Assembly: GCA_964556225.1 (NCBI GenBank)
Contig: CAZKVJ010000008.1
Location: forward strand, 1-64,000
DNA: 64,000 nt
Direction: 5' to 3'
From: CAZKVJ01 sp964556225
GTDB lineage: Bacteria; Actinomycetota; Acidimicrobiia; Acidimicrobiales; Ilumatobacteraceae
Shown: piece by piece, positions 19,174 to 28,205 of the stretch
Position numbering within the stretch: the stretch's first letter is position 1
Layout of the letters: each line of letters starts with the position of its first letter
The notes under the pieces: model-generated
What the model saw: the letters and a program-made list of their open reading frames with translations, nothing else
What the model was told of the DNA's origin: nothing
Database searches by the model: none
Translations under genes and position numbers: made by a program

Positions 19174-19782
19174 TCAGGGGGTAGCTGCCGGCGGGAGCGA
19201 CTGGAGCCACTCCCAGACCTCGTTCACCTGCCGCTCGAGGCCGGCGACGTCGCCGGAGTTGTCGAGCACCCGGTCGGCGAGCGCCAGGCGCTGCTCACGG
19301 GTCGCCTGGCGGGCGATGCGAGCGCGTGCGTCGGCCTCGTCCATCCCGCGCTGGGTCACGAGGCGCTCGACGGCGACCTCCGGATCGACGTCGACGACGA
19401 TCACCGCCCCGGTGTCGGTGCGCGGGTTCTCGGCCAGCAAGGGCACGTCGAGCACCACCACGTGGTCGGTCTCGCGTTGCTCGCCGACGCGGCGCAGGAT
19501 CTCCACACCGACTGCGGGGTGGACGATCCCGTTGAGGTCCGTCAACGCCTCAGGGTCGTCGAACACCTTCGCGGCCAGCGCCGCTCGATCGAGTGAGCCG
19601 TCCGGCAGGATCACGTCGTCGCCGAATCGCTCGGCGATCGTCGCCAGCAGCGGACTCCCCGGTGCCTGCAGCTCGCGGGTGATGGCGTCGGCGTCGATGA
19701 TCACCGCCCCGCGCGCCGCGAGCATCGCCGAGACCGTCGACTTGCCGCTGCCGATGCCGCCCGTCAGCCCCACCAGGATCAC
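19174..19782 (-). CDS. coaE: dephospho-CoA kinase
   Basis: CoaE catalyses the last step of coenzyme A synthesis, the ATP-dependent 3'-phosphorylation of dephospho-CoA. The 202 residues begin with the P-loop LTGGIGSGKST (about 6-16), followed by the VIIDADAITRELQAPGSP substrate segment, and include LNGIVHPAV and VVLDVPLLAE. The length matches the single-domain form; the GrpB-like C-terminal extension present in some mycobacteria is absent. The gene is divergent from the two-component kinase gene, 72 bases away. Confidence 0.95.
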   Translation of the reverse strand: MILVGLTGGIGSGKSTVSAMLAARGAVIIDADAITRELQAPGSPLLATIAERFGDDVILPDGSLDRAALAAKVFDDPEALTDLNGIVHPAVGVEILRRVGEQRETDHVVVLDVPLLAENPRTDTGAVIVVDVDPEVAVERLVTQRGMDEADARARIARQATREQRLALADRVLDNSGDVAGLERQVNEVWEWLQSLPPAATP

Positions 19783-19854
19783 GTCCGGACACTACGCGCC
19801 CCGCCCGGTTGCACCGGGAGCGCGAACGCCGTCGGGTAGGTTCGGGAGCCGAAG

Positions 19855-21696
19855 ATGGACGAGGCGCCCACCGACCGGTTGACCGAACCCCGCGCGCCGG
19901 GCTGGCCGCTGGTGGAGCGGCGGCGCCTCGAGCTGGGCCCACCCGGCGGCCAGGAGCGCCGGGTCGACGAGCTCCCCGAGGGCGTGCCGGCGGTCATCGA
20001 CCTCCCTGCGCTGGCGCCGTTCCGCTGGCTGGCGCTGGCGCTGTCGGTGGTCCTGGGCATCGACGAGATGGCCGACCGGAGCTGGGCCGTGATGGTCGGG
20101 ATCGTGCTGGCCACCGCGTACACGGTGATCGTGACGCTCTGGCCGATCCCCACCCGCAACGACCAGCGCACCCGCCTCCTCGTGGTGCTCGAGGCGGTCA
20201 TGTTCGTCGCGCTGGTGGCGGCCACCAGCGGTTGGCGGTCGCCGCTGGCACCGCTGCTCATCCCCACGATGATGCTCGCCGGCTTCGTGGGCGGGCTCGG
20301 CTTCGCGGCCGGCATCGCCGCCGCCGTGGCGGCGCTCGTCAGCGCCGTCAGCCTGTCCCTGCACGGCCTCGAGGCCGACGGCAACGCCGCCGCCGTGTGG
20401 ACCGTGCTCATCGGCCTCGTCGCGCTGAGCTCGGGGCTCTCGCGGCGCGCCTTCGAGGAGTCGGCCCGCCAGCAGGCCATCGCGTACGACCGGGCGAGCC
20501 GCCTCGCCGAGGCGAACGCCCTGCTGTTCTCGCTGCAGCAGCTGGCACAGACGCTGCCCGCGACGCTCGACCTCGACGACGTGCTCGACTCGACCACGAC
20601 CCAGCTGCGCACGCTGCTCCCGGTCGAGGCGCTCGCCGTGCTGCTCCATCACGACAGCGACGACTCGTGGTCCCTCGCCCGCAGCTCCGGCACACGACTG
20701 CCCGCCACGATCGTCGCCGGGGCACTGCCCCCTCCGCTTCGCCGCGCCCTGTCCGCCCAGCGAGCCCTGCTCGTGGCCGACCTCGGTCCGGACGGTCCCG
20801 GCGTGGCCGACGGTTCCGCCACCGGGCTCTACGCCGCGCTGCGCGCCCGCGGTGCCGTCGTCGGGCTCATCGCCGTCGAGTCACGCTCACCCGGCCGCTA
20901 CGGCGCGCAGGAGGCCGAGGTGCTCACCGGCCTGGTCGAGTCGCTCGGGATCGGCATCGACAACGCTCGCCTGTTCCAGCGTCTGCGTGGCGTCGCCGCC
21001 GACGAGGAGCGCTCACGCATCGCTCGCGACCTGCACGACCGCATCGGCAGCTCGCTCGCGCTGCTCGGCTTCGAGCTGGACCGGGCGATCGCCGGCGTCG
21101 ACCGGGGTGCCGACGTCCCCGCCTTGTTGAACGACCTGCGCCGCCAGGTCACCGACATCGTGGCCGATGTCCGCGAGGCGCTGTTCGACCTTCGCACGGA
21201 CGTCAGCGAGACGCAGGACCTGGTCACCACCCTCTCCACCTTCCTGCAGCGGGTCCGCCAACGCAGCGGCCTGGAGGTGAGCTTCCAGCACTTCGTGGTG
21301 CGCCGCCCCCCGATGCTGCAAGAGCGCGAGTGGTGGAACATCGCTCGGGAAGCGGTCACCAACGTCGAGAAGCACGCGCACGCGTCGCGCATCGACATCG
21401 AGTGGTGGTGCGACGGCGATCGCAGCGCCCGGCTGATGGTGGCCGACGACGGCATCGGCTTCGGGCCGGACAGCGGACGCACCGACTCGTTCGGCGTGAT
21501 CGGCATGCGCGAGCGGGCCACGTCGATCGGCGCGCACCTGTCGATCACTCACACGGCCGAGGGTGCCGAGCGGCGCGGCACCCGCGTGCTCGTCACGCTC
21601 GGCGAGCACCAGCATCCCAGCATGCGCCCCGCCCGGCCTCCGGCCGGCAGCGCCCGCCCCGTCACCACACCCCTCACCCATGGAGAGCCCGGATGA
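19855..21696 (+). CDS. NarL-type sensor histidine kinase with GAF domain
   Basis: This is a membrane-anchored kinase of 613 residues. After a charged N-terminus (1-52) come about five or six hydrophobic segments (55-70, 78-96, 108-124, 131-168, 181-194), a GAF-like domain (about 225-375), then the HisKA_3 dimerisation region with RSRIARDLHDRIGSS (phospho-acceptor His394). An HATPase_c domain with EAVTNVEKHAHA and VADDGIGF follows. A proline/arginine-rich tail ends the protein. Its stop overlaps the regulator start as ATGA. The signal is not predictable. Confidence 0.9.
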   Translation: MDEAPTDRLTEPRAPGWPLVERRRLELGPPGGQERRVDELPEGVPAVIDLPALAPFRWLALALSVVLGIDEMADRSWAVMVGIVLATAYTVIVTLWPIPTRNDQRTRLLVVLEAVMFVALVAATSGWRSPLAPLLIPTMMLAGFVGGLGFAAGIAAAVAALVSAVSLSLHGLEADGNAAAVWTVLIGLVALSSGLSRRAFEESARQQAIAYDRASRLAEANALLFSLQQLAQTLPATLDLDDVLDSTTTQLRTLLPVEALAVLLHHDSDDSWSLARSSGTRLPATIVAGALPPPLRRALSAQRALLVADLGPDGPGVADGSATGLYAALRARGAVVGLIAVESRSPGRYGAQEAEVLTGLVESLGIGIDNARLFQRLRGVAADEERSRIARDLHDRIGSSLALLGFELDRAIAGVDRGADVPALLNDLRRQVTDIVADVREALFDLRTDVSETQDLVTTLSTFLQRVRQRSGLEVSFQHFVVRRPPMLQEREWWNIAREAVTNVEKHAHASRIDIEWWCDGDRSARLMVADDGIGFGPDSGRTDSFGVIGMRERATSIGAHLSITHTAEGAERRGTRVLVTLGEHQHPSMRPARPPAGSARPVTTPLTHGEPG

Positions 21697-22340
21697 CCCT
21701 TCGCCTGCTGCTCGTCGACGACCATCGAATGCTGCGAGAGGGGCTGCGCCGAGCCCTCGAGGAGCGCGGCCTCGAGGTGGTGGGTGAGGCCTCCGACGGC
21801 ACCGAAGCCCTCCGGCTGGCGCTGGAGCTGCGTCCGGACGTCGTGCTCATGGACGTGTCGATGCCGGGCACGGACGGCATCGACGCGACCCGTTCGATCA
21901 TGCAGGCCGACGGCCGTCAGCGCGTGGTGATGCTCACCATGCACAACGACGGCGACGTCGTCGACCGCGCCATCCGCGCCGGAGCGTCCGGGTACCTCAC
22001 CAAGGACTGCTCCATCGGCGAGGTCGTCGAGGCGGTGCAGATCGCCGCCAACGGCGACATGGCCCTCTCGCCCAAGCTGGCGGCGGCCATGCTCGAAGCA
22101 GCCCGCAACGAGCAGACGGCGGGTCTCGGTGAGCGACTCCTCACCCAGCGCGAGGAGGAGGTGCTCCAGCTCATCGCCGATGGCTGCAGCACCGGCGAGG
22201 TGGCGTCACGTCTCTACATCAGCGCCAAGACGGTGAAGAACCACCTGGCGTCGATCTACGAGAAGCTCGACGCGCGCGACCGCACCCAGGCCGTGCTGAT
22301 GGCCGTGCGCATGGGGATCGTCAAGCTCCACGGGGACTGA
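21693..22340 (+). CDS. NarL/LuxR-type response regulator
   Basis: The 215-residue regulator has a receiver domain (LLLVDDHRMLREGL; phospho-acceptor Asp54 in VLMDVSMPG; Lys in YLTKDCS) and a C-terminal LuxR-type helix-turn-helix (LTQREEEVLQLIADGCSTGEVASRL...KTVKNHLASIYEKL). It is translationally coupled to the preceding kinase (ATGA). Its stop is 15 bases from the convergent rpsA stop, with no clear terminator between them. Target genes are unknown. Confidence 0.93.
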   Translation: MTLRLLLVDDHRMLREGLRRALEERGLEVVGEASDGTEALRLALELRPDVVLMDVSMPGTDGIDATRSIMQADGRQRVVMLTMHNDGDVVDRAIRAGASGYLTKDCSIGEVVEAVQIAANGDMALSPKLAAAMLEAARNEQTAGLGERLLTQREEEVLQLIADGCSTGEVASRLYISAKTVKNHLASIYEKLDARDRTQAVLMAVRMGIVKLHGD

Positions 22341-22355
22341 CCCCGCGTCGACGCC

Positions 22356-23693
22356 TCAGTCGGCGGGCGCCGCCTCGTCCGGCGCTGCCTCAACGGCGGG
22401 CACCACGGCATCGGGGGTGTTCGGGTCGCCGTACTCCTTGTAGTACTCGGCCCAGGCCGCCTCGCGCTCGGCGTCGTCGCCACCGACCCAGTTGCCGTGC
22501 TCGTCGACCTCGAAGTGCTGGCGGTACTCCTCGGCCAGCTCGCCGCCCTCGGCCGCCTGCTTGATGGACAGCGAGATGCGCCGCCGGCCCAGGTCGAGGT
22601 CGATGATCTTCACCCACAGCTCCTCGCCGGGCGTGACGACCTGCTCCGGCGCGTCGACGTGGTGGGTGGACATCTCCGAGATGTGGACCAGACCCTCGAT
22701 GCCGTCGCCCACCTGCACGAAGGCACCGAACGGCACGAGCTTGGTGACCCGGCCGTAGACGAGCTGGCCGACCTCGTGGCTGGACGCGAACTCCTCCCAC
22801 GGATCCTGCTGTGTGGCCTTCAGCGAGAGGCTGATGCGCTCACGGTCGAAGTCGACGTCGAGCACCTGCACCGTGACCTCGTCGCCGACAGCCACGACCG
22901 AGCCGGGGTGGTCGACGTGCTTCCAGGACAGCTCCGACACGTGGATCAGCCCGTCCATGCCGCCCAGGTCGACGAAGGCGCCGAACGACACCACGCTCGA
23001 CACCACGCCGGTGCGGATCTCGCCCGGGCGCAGGTTGTTGAGGAACTCGTCGCGCGCTTCTTTCTGCGTTTCCTCGAGGTAAGAGCGCCGGGACAGCACG
23101 ACGTTGTTGCGGTTCTTGTCGAGCTCGATGATCTTGGCCTGCAGGACCTTGCCGACGTAGGGCTGCAGGTCGCGCACCCTGCGCAACTCGACGAGCGATG
23201 CCGGCAGGAACCCGCGCAGGCCGATGTCCAGGATGAGCCCGCCTTTGACGACCTCGATCACCGGGCCCTCGACGACGCCGTCGGCCTCCTTGATCTTCTC
23301 GATCGAACCCCAGGCCCGCTCGTACTGGGCCCGCTTCTTCGACAGGACGAGACGGCCTTCCTTGTCCTCTTTCGTGAGGACGAGCGCCTCGACCTTCTCG
23401 CCGACCTTCACCACGTCGTGGGGGTTGACGTCGTTGCGGATCGACAGCTCCCGGGAGGGGATGACGCCCTCGCTCTTGTACCCGATGTCCAGCAAGACCT
23501 CGTCACGGTCGACCTTGACGATCGTGCCCTCGACGAGCTGGCCGTCCTCGACCTCGACGAGCGTTCCGTCGATCGCGTCGGCGAACGACATGCCCAGGTC
23601 GTCGTCGATGACCTGGCGGGGGGTGTAGTTGCCCTCCTCGTCGAACGTGCCCATCGAGGAGCTGGAGGAGGGGGTCGTCTGGATGTCGGACAA
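22356..23693 (-). CDS. rpsA: 30S ribosomal protein S1
   Basis: S1 binds mRNA on the small subunit and helps initiation. The product has four S1 (OB-fold) repeats: GQLVEGTIVKVDRDEVLLDI, DGVVEGPVIEVVKGGLILDI, GEIRTGVVSSVVSFGAFVDL and GQLVYGRVTKLVPFGAFVQV mark their starts. A loosely charged C-terminus rich in Glu and Ala follows. Four repeats are usual for actinomycetes. I prefer the TTG start giving MSDIQTTP, with GAAAG twelve bases upstream; the ATG 13 codons later (MGTFDEEG) is the main alternative. The polA-rpsA-coaE neighbourhood matches mycobacteria. Confidence 0.93.
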   Translation of the reverse strand: MSDIQTTPSSSSSMGTFDEEGNYTPRQVIDDDLGMSFADAIDGTLVEVEDGQLVEGTIVKVDRDEVLLDIGYKSEGVIPSRELSIRNDVNPHDVVKVGEKVEALVLTKEDKEGRLVLSKKRAQYERAWGSIEKIKEADGVVEGPVIEVVKGGLILDIGLRGFLPASLVELRRVRDLQPYVGKVLQAKIIELDKNRNNVVLSRRSYLEETQKEARDEFLNNLRPGEIRTGVVSSVVSFGAFVDLGGMDGLIHVSELSWKHVDHPGSVVAVGDEVTVQVLDVDFDRERISLSLKATQQDPWEEFASSHEVGQLVYGRVTKLVPFGAFVQVGDGIEGLVHISEMSTHHVDAPEQVVTPGEELWVKIIDLDLGRRRISLSIKQAAEGGELAEEYRQHFEVDEHGNWVGGDDAEREAAWAEYYKEYGDPNTPDAVVPAVEAAPDEAAPAD

Positions 23694-23814
23694 GGGAATG
23701 GATCGCTTTCGGATGCTGACGAGGTCGCTGACGGGCGCGGAACCCGGCCCTGCGGCGCAGGACCGGGAGAGGTTACCACCAGCGGGGCTCAGCACCGCTC
23801 CGGAGCCTGCTCGG

Positions 23815-24522
23815 TCACGGACGGTGGGCCACGACCAGGAGCTCCGACGACTCCGTGCTCGACGGGAGATCGCCGTAGGCGCCCGGCTCGACGCTGCTGA
23901 GCCGGTCGATCACCAGCCCATGGCGGTCGGCCATGAGGCGCAGCTCCCTCGGCGTGTAGCACCCCGTCCACAGGTCGACCTCGGCGACGGCCCCCGACTC
24001 GTCACGGATCTCCGTGCGCTCGTGGGCCACGCCACTCGCCGCGTCGAAGGTGGCCGCTTCGTGGTAGCGCACGGCGAAGTAGGCGTTGAACGCGCTCAGC
24101 GCCAGCCGGCCGCCCCGGCGCAGGGCCCGGGCCATCCCGGCGAGCACGGCGTCGTCGCCCTCGTGCGCTCGCATCAGCCCGAAGGCGCCTTGGCAGAGGC
24201 AGATCACGGCATCGAACTCGGCGTCGAAGGGCAGGTGGCGGGCGTCGAGGCGCTCGAACGTGGCCCCTGGTGGAGCACCGGCCCTGGCCAGGTCGACGAA
24301 GCGCTGACTGATGTCGACGCCGTGGACCTGCAACCCGCGCCGCGCCAGCTCGTGCGCATGGCGCCCGGGACCGCACCCGACGTCGAGCACCCGCTCCCCC
24401 GCCGTCAGGCCGAGGGCCGCCACCAGGTGATCGACCTCCTGGAGCGTGCCCTTGGTGAACGAGTAGCGCAGATAGGCCGCCCCGAGGTGCTCCGCGATCG
24501 GCTCGAACCAGTGCTCGGTCAT
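23815..24522 (-). CDS. SAM-dependent methyltransferase, class I
   Basis: This 235-residue enzyme has motif I VLDVGCGPGRHAHELARRG (about 44-62), the acidic strand VHGVDIS, FDAVICLCQGAFGLM and the post-III GGRLALSAFNAYF. C-terminal sequences resemble small-molecule methyltransferases (TEIRDESG, ELRLMADRHGL). The substrate is unknown. It is 18 bases downstream of polA in the same orientation and 121 bases before rpsA, so probably part of the polA transcript. Confidence 0.85.
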   Translation of the reverse strand: MTEHWFEPIAEHLGAAYLRYSFTKGTLQEVDHLVAALGLTAGERVLDVGCGPGRHAHELARRGLQVHGVDISQRFVDLARAGAPPGATFERLDARHLPFDAEFDAVICLCQGAFGLMRAHEGDDAVLAGMARALRRGGRLALSAFNAYFAVRYHEAATFDAASGVAHERTEIRDESGAVAEVDLWTGCYTPRELRLMADRHGLVIDRLSSVEPGAYGDLPSSTESSELLVVAHRP

Positions 24523-24540
24523 CTGACCCCGCTCTCGGCC

Positions 24541-27192
24541 TCAGCCCTTGGCGTCGGCCCAGGTGGCTCCCCAGGCGACGTTCACCTCGAGCGGCACGTC
24601 GAGCGCCGCCGCCCCCCGCATCAGCTCGATGACCATCGGACCGACCTCGTCGCGCTCGGCCTCGGGGACCTCGACGAGCACCTCGTCGTGCACCTGCAGC
24701 ACCAGCCGGCTCGACACCCCGGCCGCTTCGAGCGCCTGGTCGACGCGCACCAGCGCCACCTTGAAGATGTCGGCGGCGAGCCCTTGGATCCCGGCGTTCA
24801 TCGCCTGGCGCTCCCCGGCCTGGCGGATCCGGAAGTTCGAGTTCAACAGCTCCGGGATCGGCCGGCGCCGCCCGAACAGCGTCTCGGTGTAGCCGCGCTC
24901 CCTCGCCTCGTTGACGGTGCGGTCCATGTAGGCCTTCACGTTGGGGAAGGCGGCGAAGTAGGCATCGAGGATGACGGCGGCGTCCTCCGTGGGGATGCCG
25001 AGCCGCTGGCCCAGTCCGTACGCCTCCATCCCGTAGGCCAGGCCGTACGAGACCATCTTGGCCTTGGAGCGCTGATCGATCGTCACCTCGCCCGGATCGA
25101 CGCCGAACACCCTCGCCGCGGTGGCGTTGTGGATGTCCTGCCCACTCGTGAACGCGGCGATGAGGCCGGGGTCGTGCGCCAGGTGGGCGATGCAGCGCAG
25201 CTCGATCTGGTTGTAGTCGGCCACAAGCAGCACGCAGCCGGGCGCGGGGACGAACGCCTCGCGGAACTGACGGCCGCCCTCGCTGCGCACGGGGATGTTG
25301 TGCAGGTTCGGCTGGTCGCTGCTGAGCCGGCCCGTGCGGGCCACCGTCTGGTTGAACGTGGCGTGGATCCGCCCGTCGGGTGCCACCTCGGCCAGCAGCC
25401 CCTCGGCGTAGGTGCTGCGCAGCTTCTCGACCTCTCGGTACTGCAGCAGCGGCTCGATGAACTCCGGCCACTGGTCGCGCAGCTTCTCGAGGGTCGCGGC
25501 ATCGGTGGAGTAACCGGTCTTGGTCTTCTTCCCCGGCGCCAAGCCACGCTCGGTGTAGAGGATCTCGCGCAGCTGGATCGGCGAGTTGAGGTTGAACGCA
25601 CGGCCTGCCACGCGCTGCAGCTCGTCGGCCAGGGAGCGCACCTGCGCGGTGAGCTCGTCGTTCAGCCGTTGCAGGGTCGGCGCGTCGACGGCGATCCCGG
25701 CGTGCTCCATGCGGGCCAGCACTCGCACCAGCGGGTTCTCGATGTCGTGGTAGAGCCGGGTCATGCCGTCCCGCTCGAGCGCGGCCGCGAGCGGGTCGGC
25801 GATCTGCGACACGGCCAGCGCCGCGCGGCCGGCTCGACGGGCGTCGTCGCCGCCGTCGCCGAAGTCGAGCTGGCCGGCGGTCGCGGCGTCCGGCATCCGC
25901 CACCGGGTCAAGCGCTCGAGCAGGTCGGCCACTGCGTAGCGGGACTCGGCGGGATCGATCAGGTAGGCGGCGATCGCCGTGTCCATCGTCAAGCCGGTGA
26001 GGTCGAGCCCCCGCGCCAGCAGCGAGCGCATCAGCGGCTTGATCTGGTGGCCACGGATCGCACGCTTGGTGAGCGCGGTGGCGACGTCCGGATCGTCGAG
26101 GAGCCGAGCGGGGATCCAGGCGACCTCGGCCCGGGCGGCGTCGGTGACGCAGGCGATGCCGACGAGCTCCGTGCGACCCGGGTCGCCGGCCCAGGCGCCA
26201 GCGATGTCGAGCACCCCGGAGCCCGACAGCGCCCGGCGGGCATCGGCGACGTCGGCGCACACGGTGAGCGCCGGCTCGAGCACCTCGCGATCTCCGGCCA
26301 CCGAGCCGTCGTCCACCGGCGCGCCGAGCGCCTCTTGGAGGCGGTCGTGGAGCGTGCGGAACTCCAGGAACTCGAAGAGCCGTTTGACCTCGGCCGGCTG
26401 CGGGTGCAGGCCGACCTCGTCGAGGTCGACCTCGGCCGGGGCGTCGCGACGGAGCACCATCACCTCGGCGTTGCGCCGGACGCGTGCCTCGTGCTCCGCC
26501 AGCGAGGCGCGCAGCTTCGGGGTCAGCTCGTCGAGGTGGGCGAAGATGCCGTCGAGGCCGCCGTAGGTGGAGATCAGACGGGCAGCCGTCTTCTCCCCCA
26601 CCCCAGGGACGCCGTCGAGGTTGTCGCTCGGGTCGCCACGGAGGGCTGCGTACTGCGGGTACTGCGCCGGCGTCACCCCGGTTCGCTCGGCGATGCCGGC
26701 TTCGTCGTACAGCGCGTAGTCGCTCACGCCGCGACGGTTGTAGAGCACCTTCACGTGCGGGTCGGCAACCAGCTGGAACGTGTCGCGGTCGCCGGTCACG
26801 ATCACGACGTCGTCGCCGCGCTCGGCGATCGTGGTGGCCAGGGTGGCGATGAGGTCGTCGGCCTCGAACCCGGCGGCCTCGACCACTGTCACCCCCAAGG
26901 CCGCCAGCACCTCCCGCACCAGGCCCATCTGCTGGCGCAGCACGTCAGGTGCCGCCTCCCGCTGGGCCTTGTACTCCGGCACGGCCTCGTGGCGGAACGT
27001 CGGCTCGGGGCGGTCGAAGGCAACCACCAGCCCGTCCGGGCGATGCTCTTTCAGGAGGTACACCAGCATCGAGGTGAACCCGAACACGGCGTTGGTGATC
27101 TGCCCGCTCGCCGTGGCCATGTCCGCCGGGAGGGCGAAGAACGCCCGATACGTGAGGGAGTTCCCGTCGAGCAGCAGCAGCTTCCTGGTCAC
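24541..27192 (-). CDS. polA: DNA polymerase I
   Basis: This is a repair and Okazaki-fragment polymerase of 883 residues. It has an N-terminal 5'-3' exonuclease domain (LLLDGNSLTYRAFFALP; GEKTAARLISTYGG). The middle domain's exonuclease motif I reads VLDIAGAWAGDP, without the usual D-x-E pair, so 3'-5' proofreading is probably absent as in other actinomycete PolA proteins. The C-terminal polymerase domain has DYNQIELRCIAHLA, the O-helix RSKAKMVSYGLAYGMEAYGL and the catalytic LQVHDEVLVEV. It lies between a PdtaR-like regulator and a methyltransferase gene, 10 and 18 bases away. Confidence 0.97.
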   Translation of the reverse strand: MTRKLLLLDGNSLTYRAFFALPADMATASGQITNAVFGFTSMLVYLLKEHRPDGLVVAFDRPEPTFRHEAVPEYKAQREAAPDVLRQQMGLVREVLAALGVTVVEAAGFEADDLIATLATTIAERGDDVVIVTGDRDTFQLVADPHVKVLYNRRGVSDYALYDEAGIAERTGVTPAQYPQYAALRGDPSDNLDGVPGVGEKTAARLISTYGGLDGIFAHLDELTPKLRASLAEHEARVRRNAEVMVLRRDAPAEVDLDEVGLHPQPAEVKRLFEFLEFRTLHDRLQEALGAPVDDGSVAGDREVLEPALTVCADVADARRALSGSGVLDIAGAWAGDPGRTELVGIACVTDAARAEVAWIPARLLDDPDVATALTKRAIRGHQIKPLMRSLLARGLDLTGLTMDTAIAAYLIDPAESRYAVADLLERLTRWRMPDAATAGQLDFGDGGDDARRAGRAALAVSQIADPLAAALERDGMTRLYHDIENPLVRVLARMEHAGIAVDAPTLQRLNDELTAQVRSLADELQRVAGRAFNLNSPIQLREILYTERGLAPGKKTKTGYSTDAATLEKLRDQWPEFIEPLLQYREVEKLRSTYAEGLLAEVAPDGRIHATFNQTVARTGRLSSDQPNLHNIPVRSEGGRQFREAFVPAPGCVLLVADYNQIELRCIAHLAHDPGLIAAFTSGQDIHNATAARVFGVDPGEVTIDQRSKAKMVSYGLAYGMEAYGLGQRLGIPTEDAAVILDAYFAAFPNVKAYMDRTVNEARERGYTETLFGRRRPIPELLNSNFRIRQAGERQAMNAGIQGLAADIFKVALVRVDQALEAAGVSSRLVLQVHDEVLVEVPEAERDEVGPMVIELMRGAAALDVPLEVNVAWGATWADAKG

Positions 27193-27202
27193 GCCCCGGC
27201 CC

Positions 27203-27778
27203 CTACGGCCGCAGCTCGCCGGCCAGCACCCGCTCCGCCACCTCGCGCATGCGGGTCCGCTCGCTCATGGCGGTGCGCTGGATGAACGTGAACGCGTCCT
27301 GCTCTCGCAGACCGCACTCGTCGATCAGGAGACCCTTCGCCCGGTCGATGATCTTGCGCGTCTCGAGCTGCTCGCCGAGCGCGTCGACCTCGCCGCTGAG
27401 CGCCTGCAGCTCGCGGTAGCGGCCGATGGCGACCTCGATGGCGGGGATGAGGTCGCTCTTCTGGAACGGCTTGACCAGGTACGCCAGCGCGCCCGCGTCC
27501 CGTGCCTGCTCGACCACCTCACGCTGGCTGAACGCAGTGAGCACCAGCACGGCACACAGCCGGTCGGCGCTGATGAGGCGAGCCGCTTCGAGGCCGTCCA
27601 TCCCGGGCATCTTGATGTCGAGGATGGCGAGGTCCGGCTGGAGCGAGCGGACCATATCGACCGCCTGGTCGCCGCGGCCGGTCTCGCCGACGACCTCGTA
27701 CCCCTCCTCTTCGAGGGTCTCCTTGAGGTCGAGGCGGATGATCGCTTCGTCCTCGGCGATCACGACGCGGATGCTCAC
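27203..27778 (-). CDS. ANTAR-domain response regulator (PdtaR-like)
   Basis: This is a transcription antitermination regulator of 191 residues. The receiver domain carries the acidic pair in VVIAEDEA, phospho-acceptor Asp54 in AILDIKMPGMDG and Lys in YLVKPF. A coiled linker (about 120-140) joins it to an RNA-binding ANTAR domain with ETRKIIDRAKGLLIDECGLREQDAFTFIQRTAMSER. Length, order and position beside polA match mycobacterial PdtaR (Rv1626), which is controlled by the kinase PdtaS. No kinase gene is adjacent. Confidence 0.92.
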   Translation of the reverse strand: MSIRVVIAEDEAIIRLDLKETLEEEGYEVVGETGRGDQAVDMVRSLQPDLAILDIKMPGMDGLEAARLISADRLCAVLVLTAFSQREVVEQARDAGALAYLVKPFQKSDLIPAIEVAIGRYRELQALSGEVDALGEQLETRKIIDRAKGLLIDECGLREQDAFTFIQRTAMSERTRMREVAERVLAGELRP

Positions 27779-27834
27779 GGCTGGGTCCTTTCGGATGGCG
27801 CGCGACCATTCAAGCAGGTCGCTGCCGGGGAGGG

Positions 27835-28128
27835 TCAGGCCGTTCGGCCGGCGAGCCGGTCGAGGAGATCGTCCTGACGCTCCTCCATCTCGGCGATGCT
27901 CGCCACGACCTTCGCTCGGTGGCGGGCCATGGCGTCGGCGTGGGCCTGGGCGTCGCGGTACTCGAACGCAGCGTGAGGGGTTTCGGAGACCATCGCCCGC
28001 AGACCCTTGTCGTCGGCATCATCGGCGAGGTGGGCGAGCTGCTCGTCGATGACGCGCAGCTCCTCACGCAGCTGGCGCAGCCGCGTGCTCACCTGGCGGA
28101 GCCGGCGCTCGACGAGTCGCGCACCCAT
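27835..28128 (-). CDS. small coiled-coil protein of unknown function
   Basis: I do not recognise this 97-residue protein. It is almost entirely charged and helical, with heptad-like spacing in VERRLRQVSTRLRQLREELRVIDEQLAHL and in the C-terminal VVASIAEMEERQDDLLDRL, so a coiled-coil hairpin is likely. There is no membrane segment or cysteine. The ATG at 28128 is preferred because the sequence further upstream is low-complexity and lies in the divergent malQ promoter region. It is 56 bases upstream of the ANTAR regulator and may share its transcript. Confidence 0.7.
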   Translation of the reverse strand: MGARLVERRLRQVSTRLRQLREELRVIDEQLAHLADDADDKGLRAMVSETPHAAFEYRDAQAHADAMARHRAKVVASIAEMEERQDDLLDRLAGRTA

Positions 28129-28148
28129 CGCGTGCGAGTGTAGGGACC

Positions 28149-28205
28149 ATGAGCACGGTGATCGACGGATCCGACCCGGCTGGCGCGTGGCGGAGGCGGC
28201 CGTGA
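28149..28205 (+). CDS. possible 18-codon leader reading frame before malQ
   Basis: An ATG-initiated frame encodes MSTVIDGSDPAGAWRRRP and stops in TGA, which overlaps the malQ GTG start as GTGA. A ribosome finishing here would be placed on the malQ start, the same coupling seen between many genes in this window. The upstream AGGG is only a weak ribosome-binding site and the peptide has no known homologue, so it may be chance. Confidence 0.3.
   Translation: MSTVIDGSDPAGAWRRRP

Noticed and set aside
24541..27192. Proofreading activity for DNA polymerase I
   Set aside because: The 3'-5' exonuclease motif I lacks its acidic pair (VLDIAGAWAG), so I did not claim this activity.
23629..27285. Open frame of about 1,200 codons on the plus strand
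   Set aside because: It is the antisense of polA and a methyltransferase gene; composition is that of a shadow frame and no motif is present.
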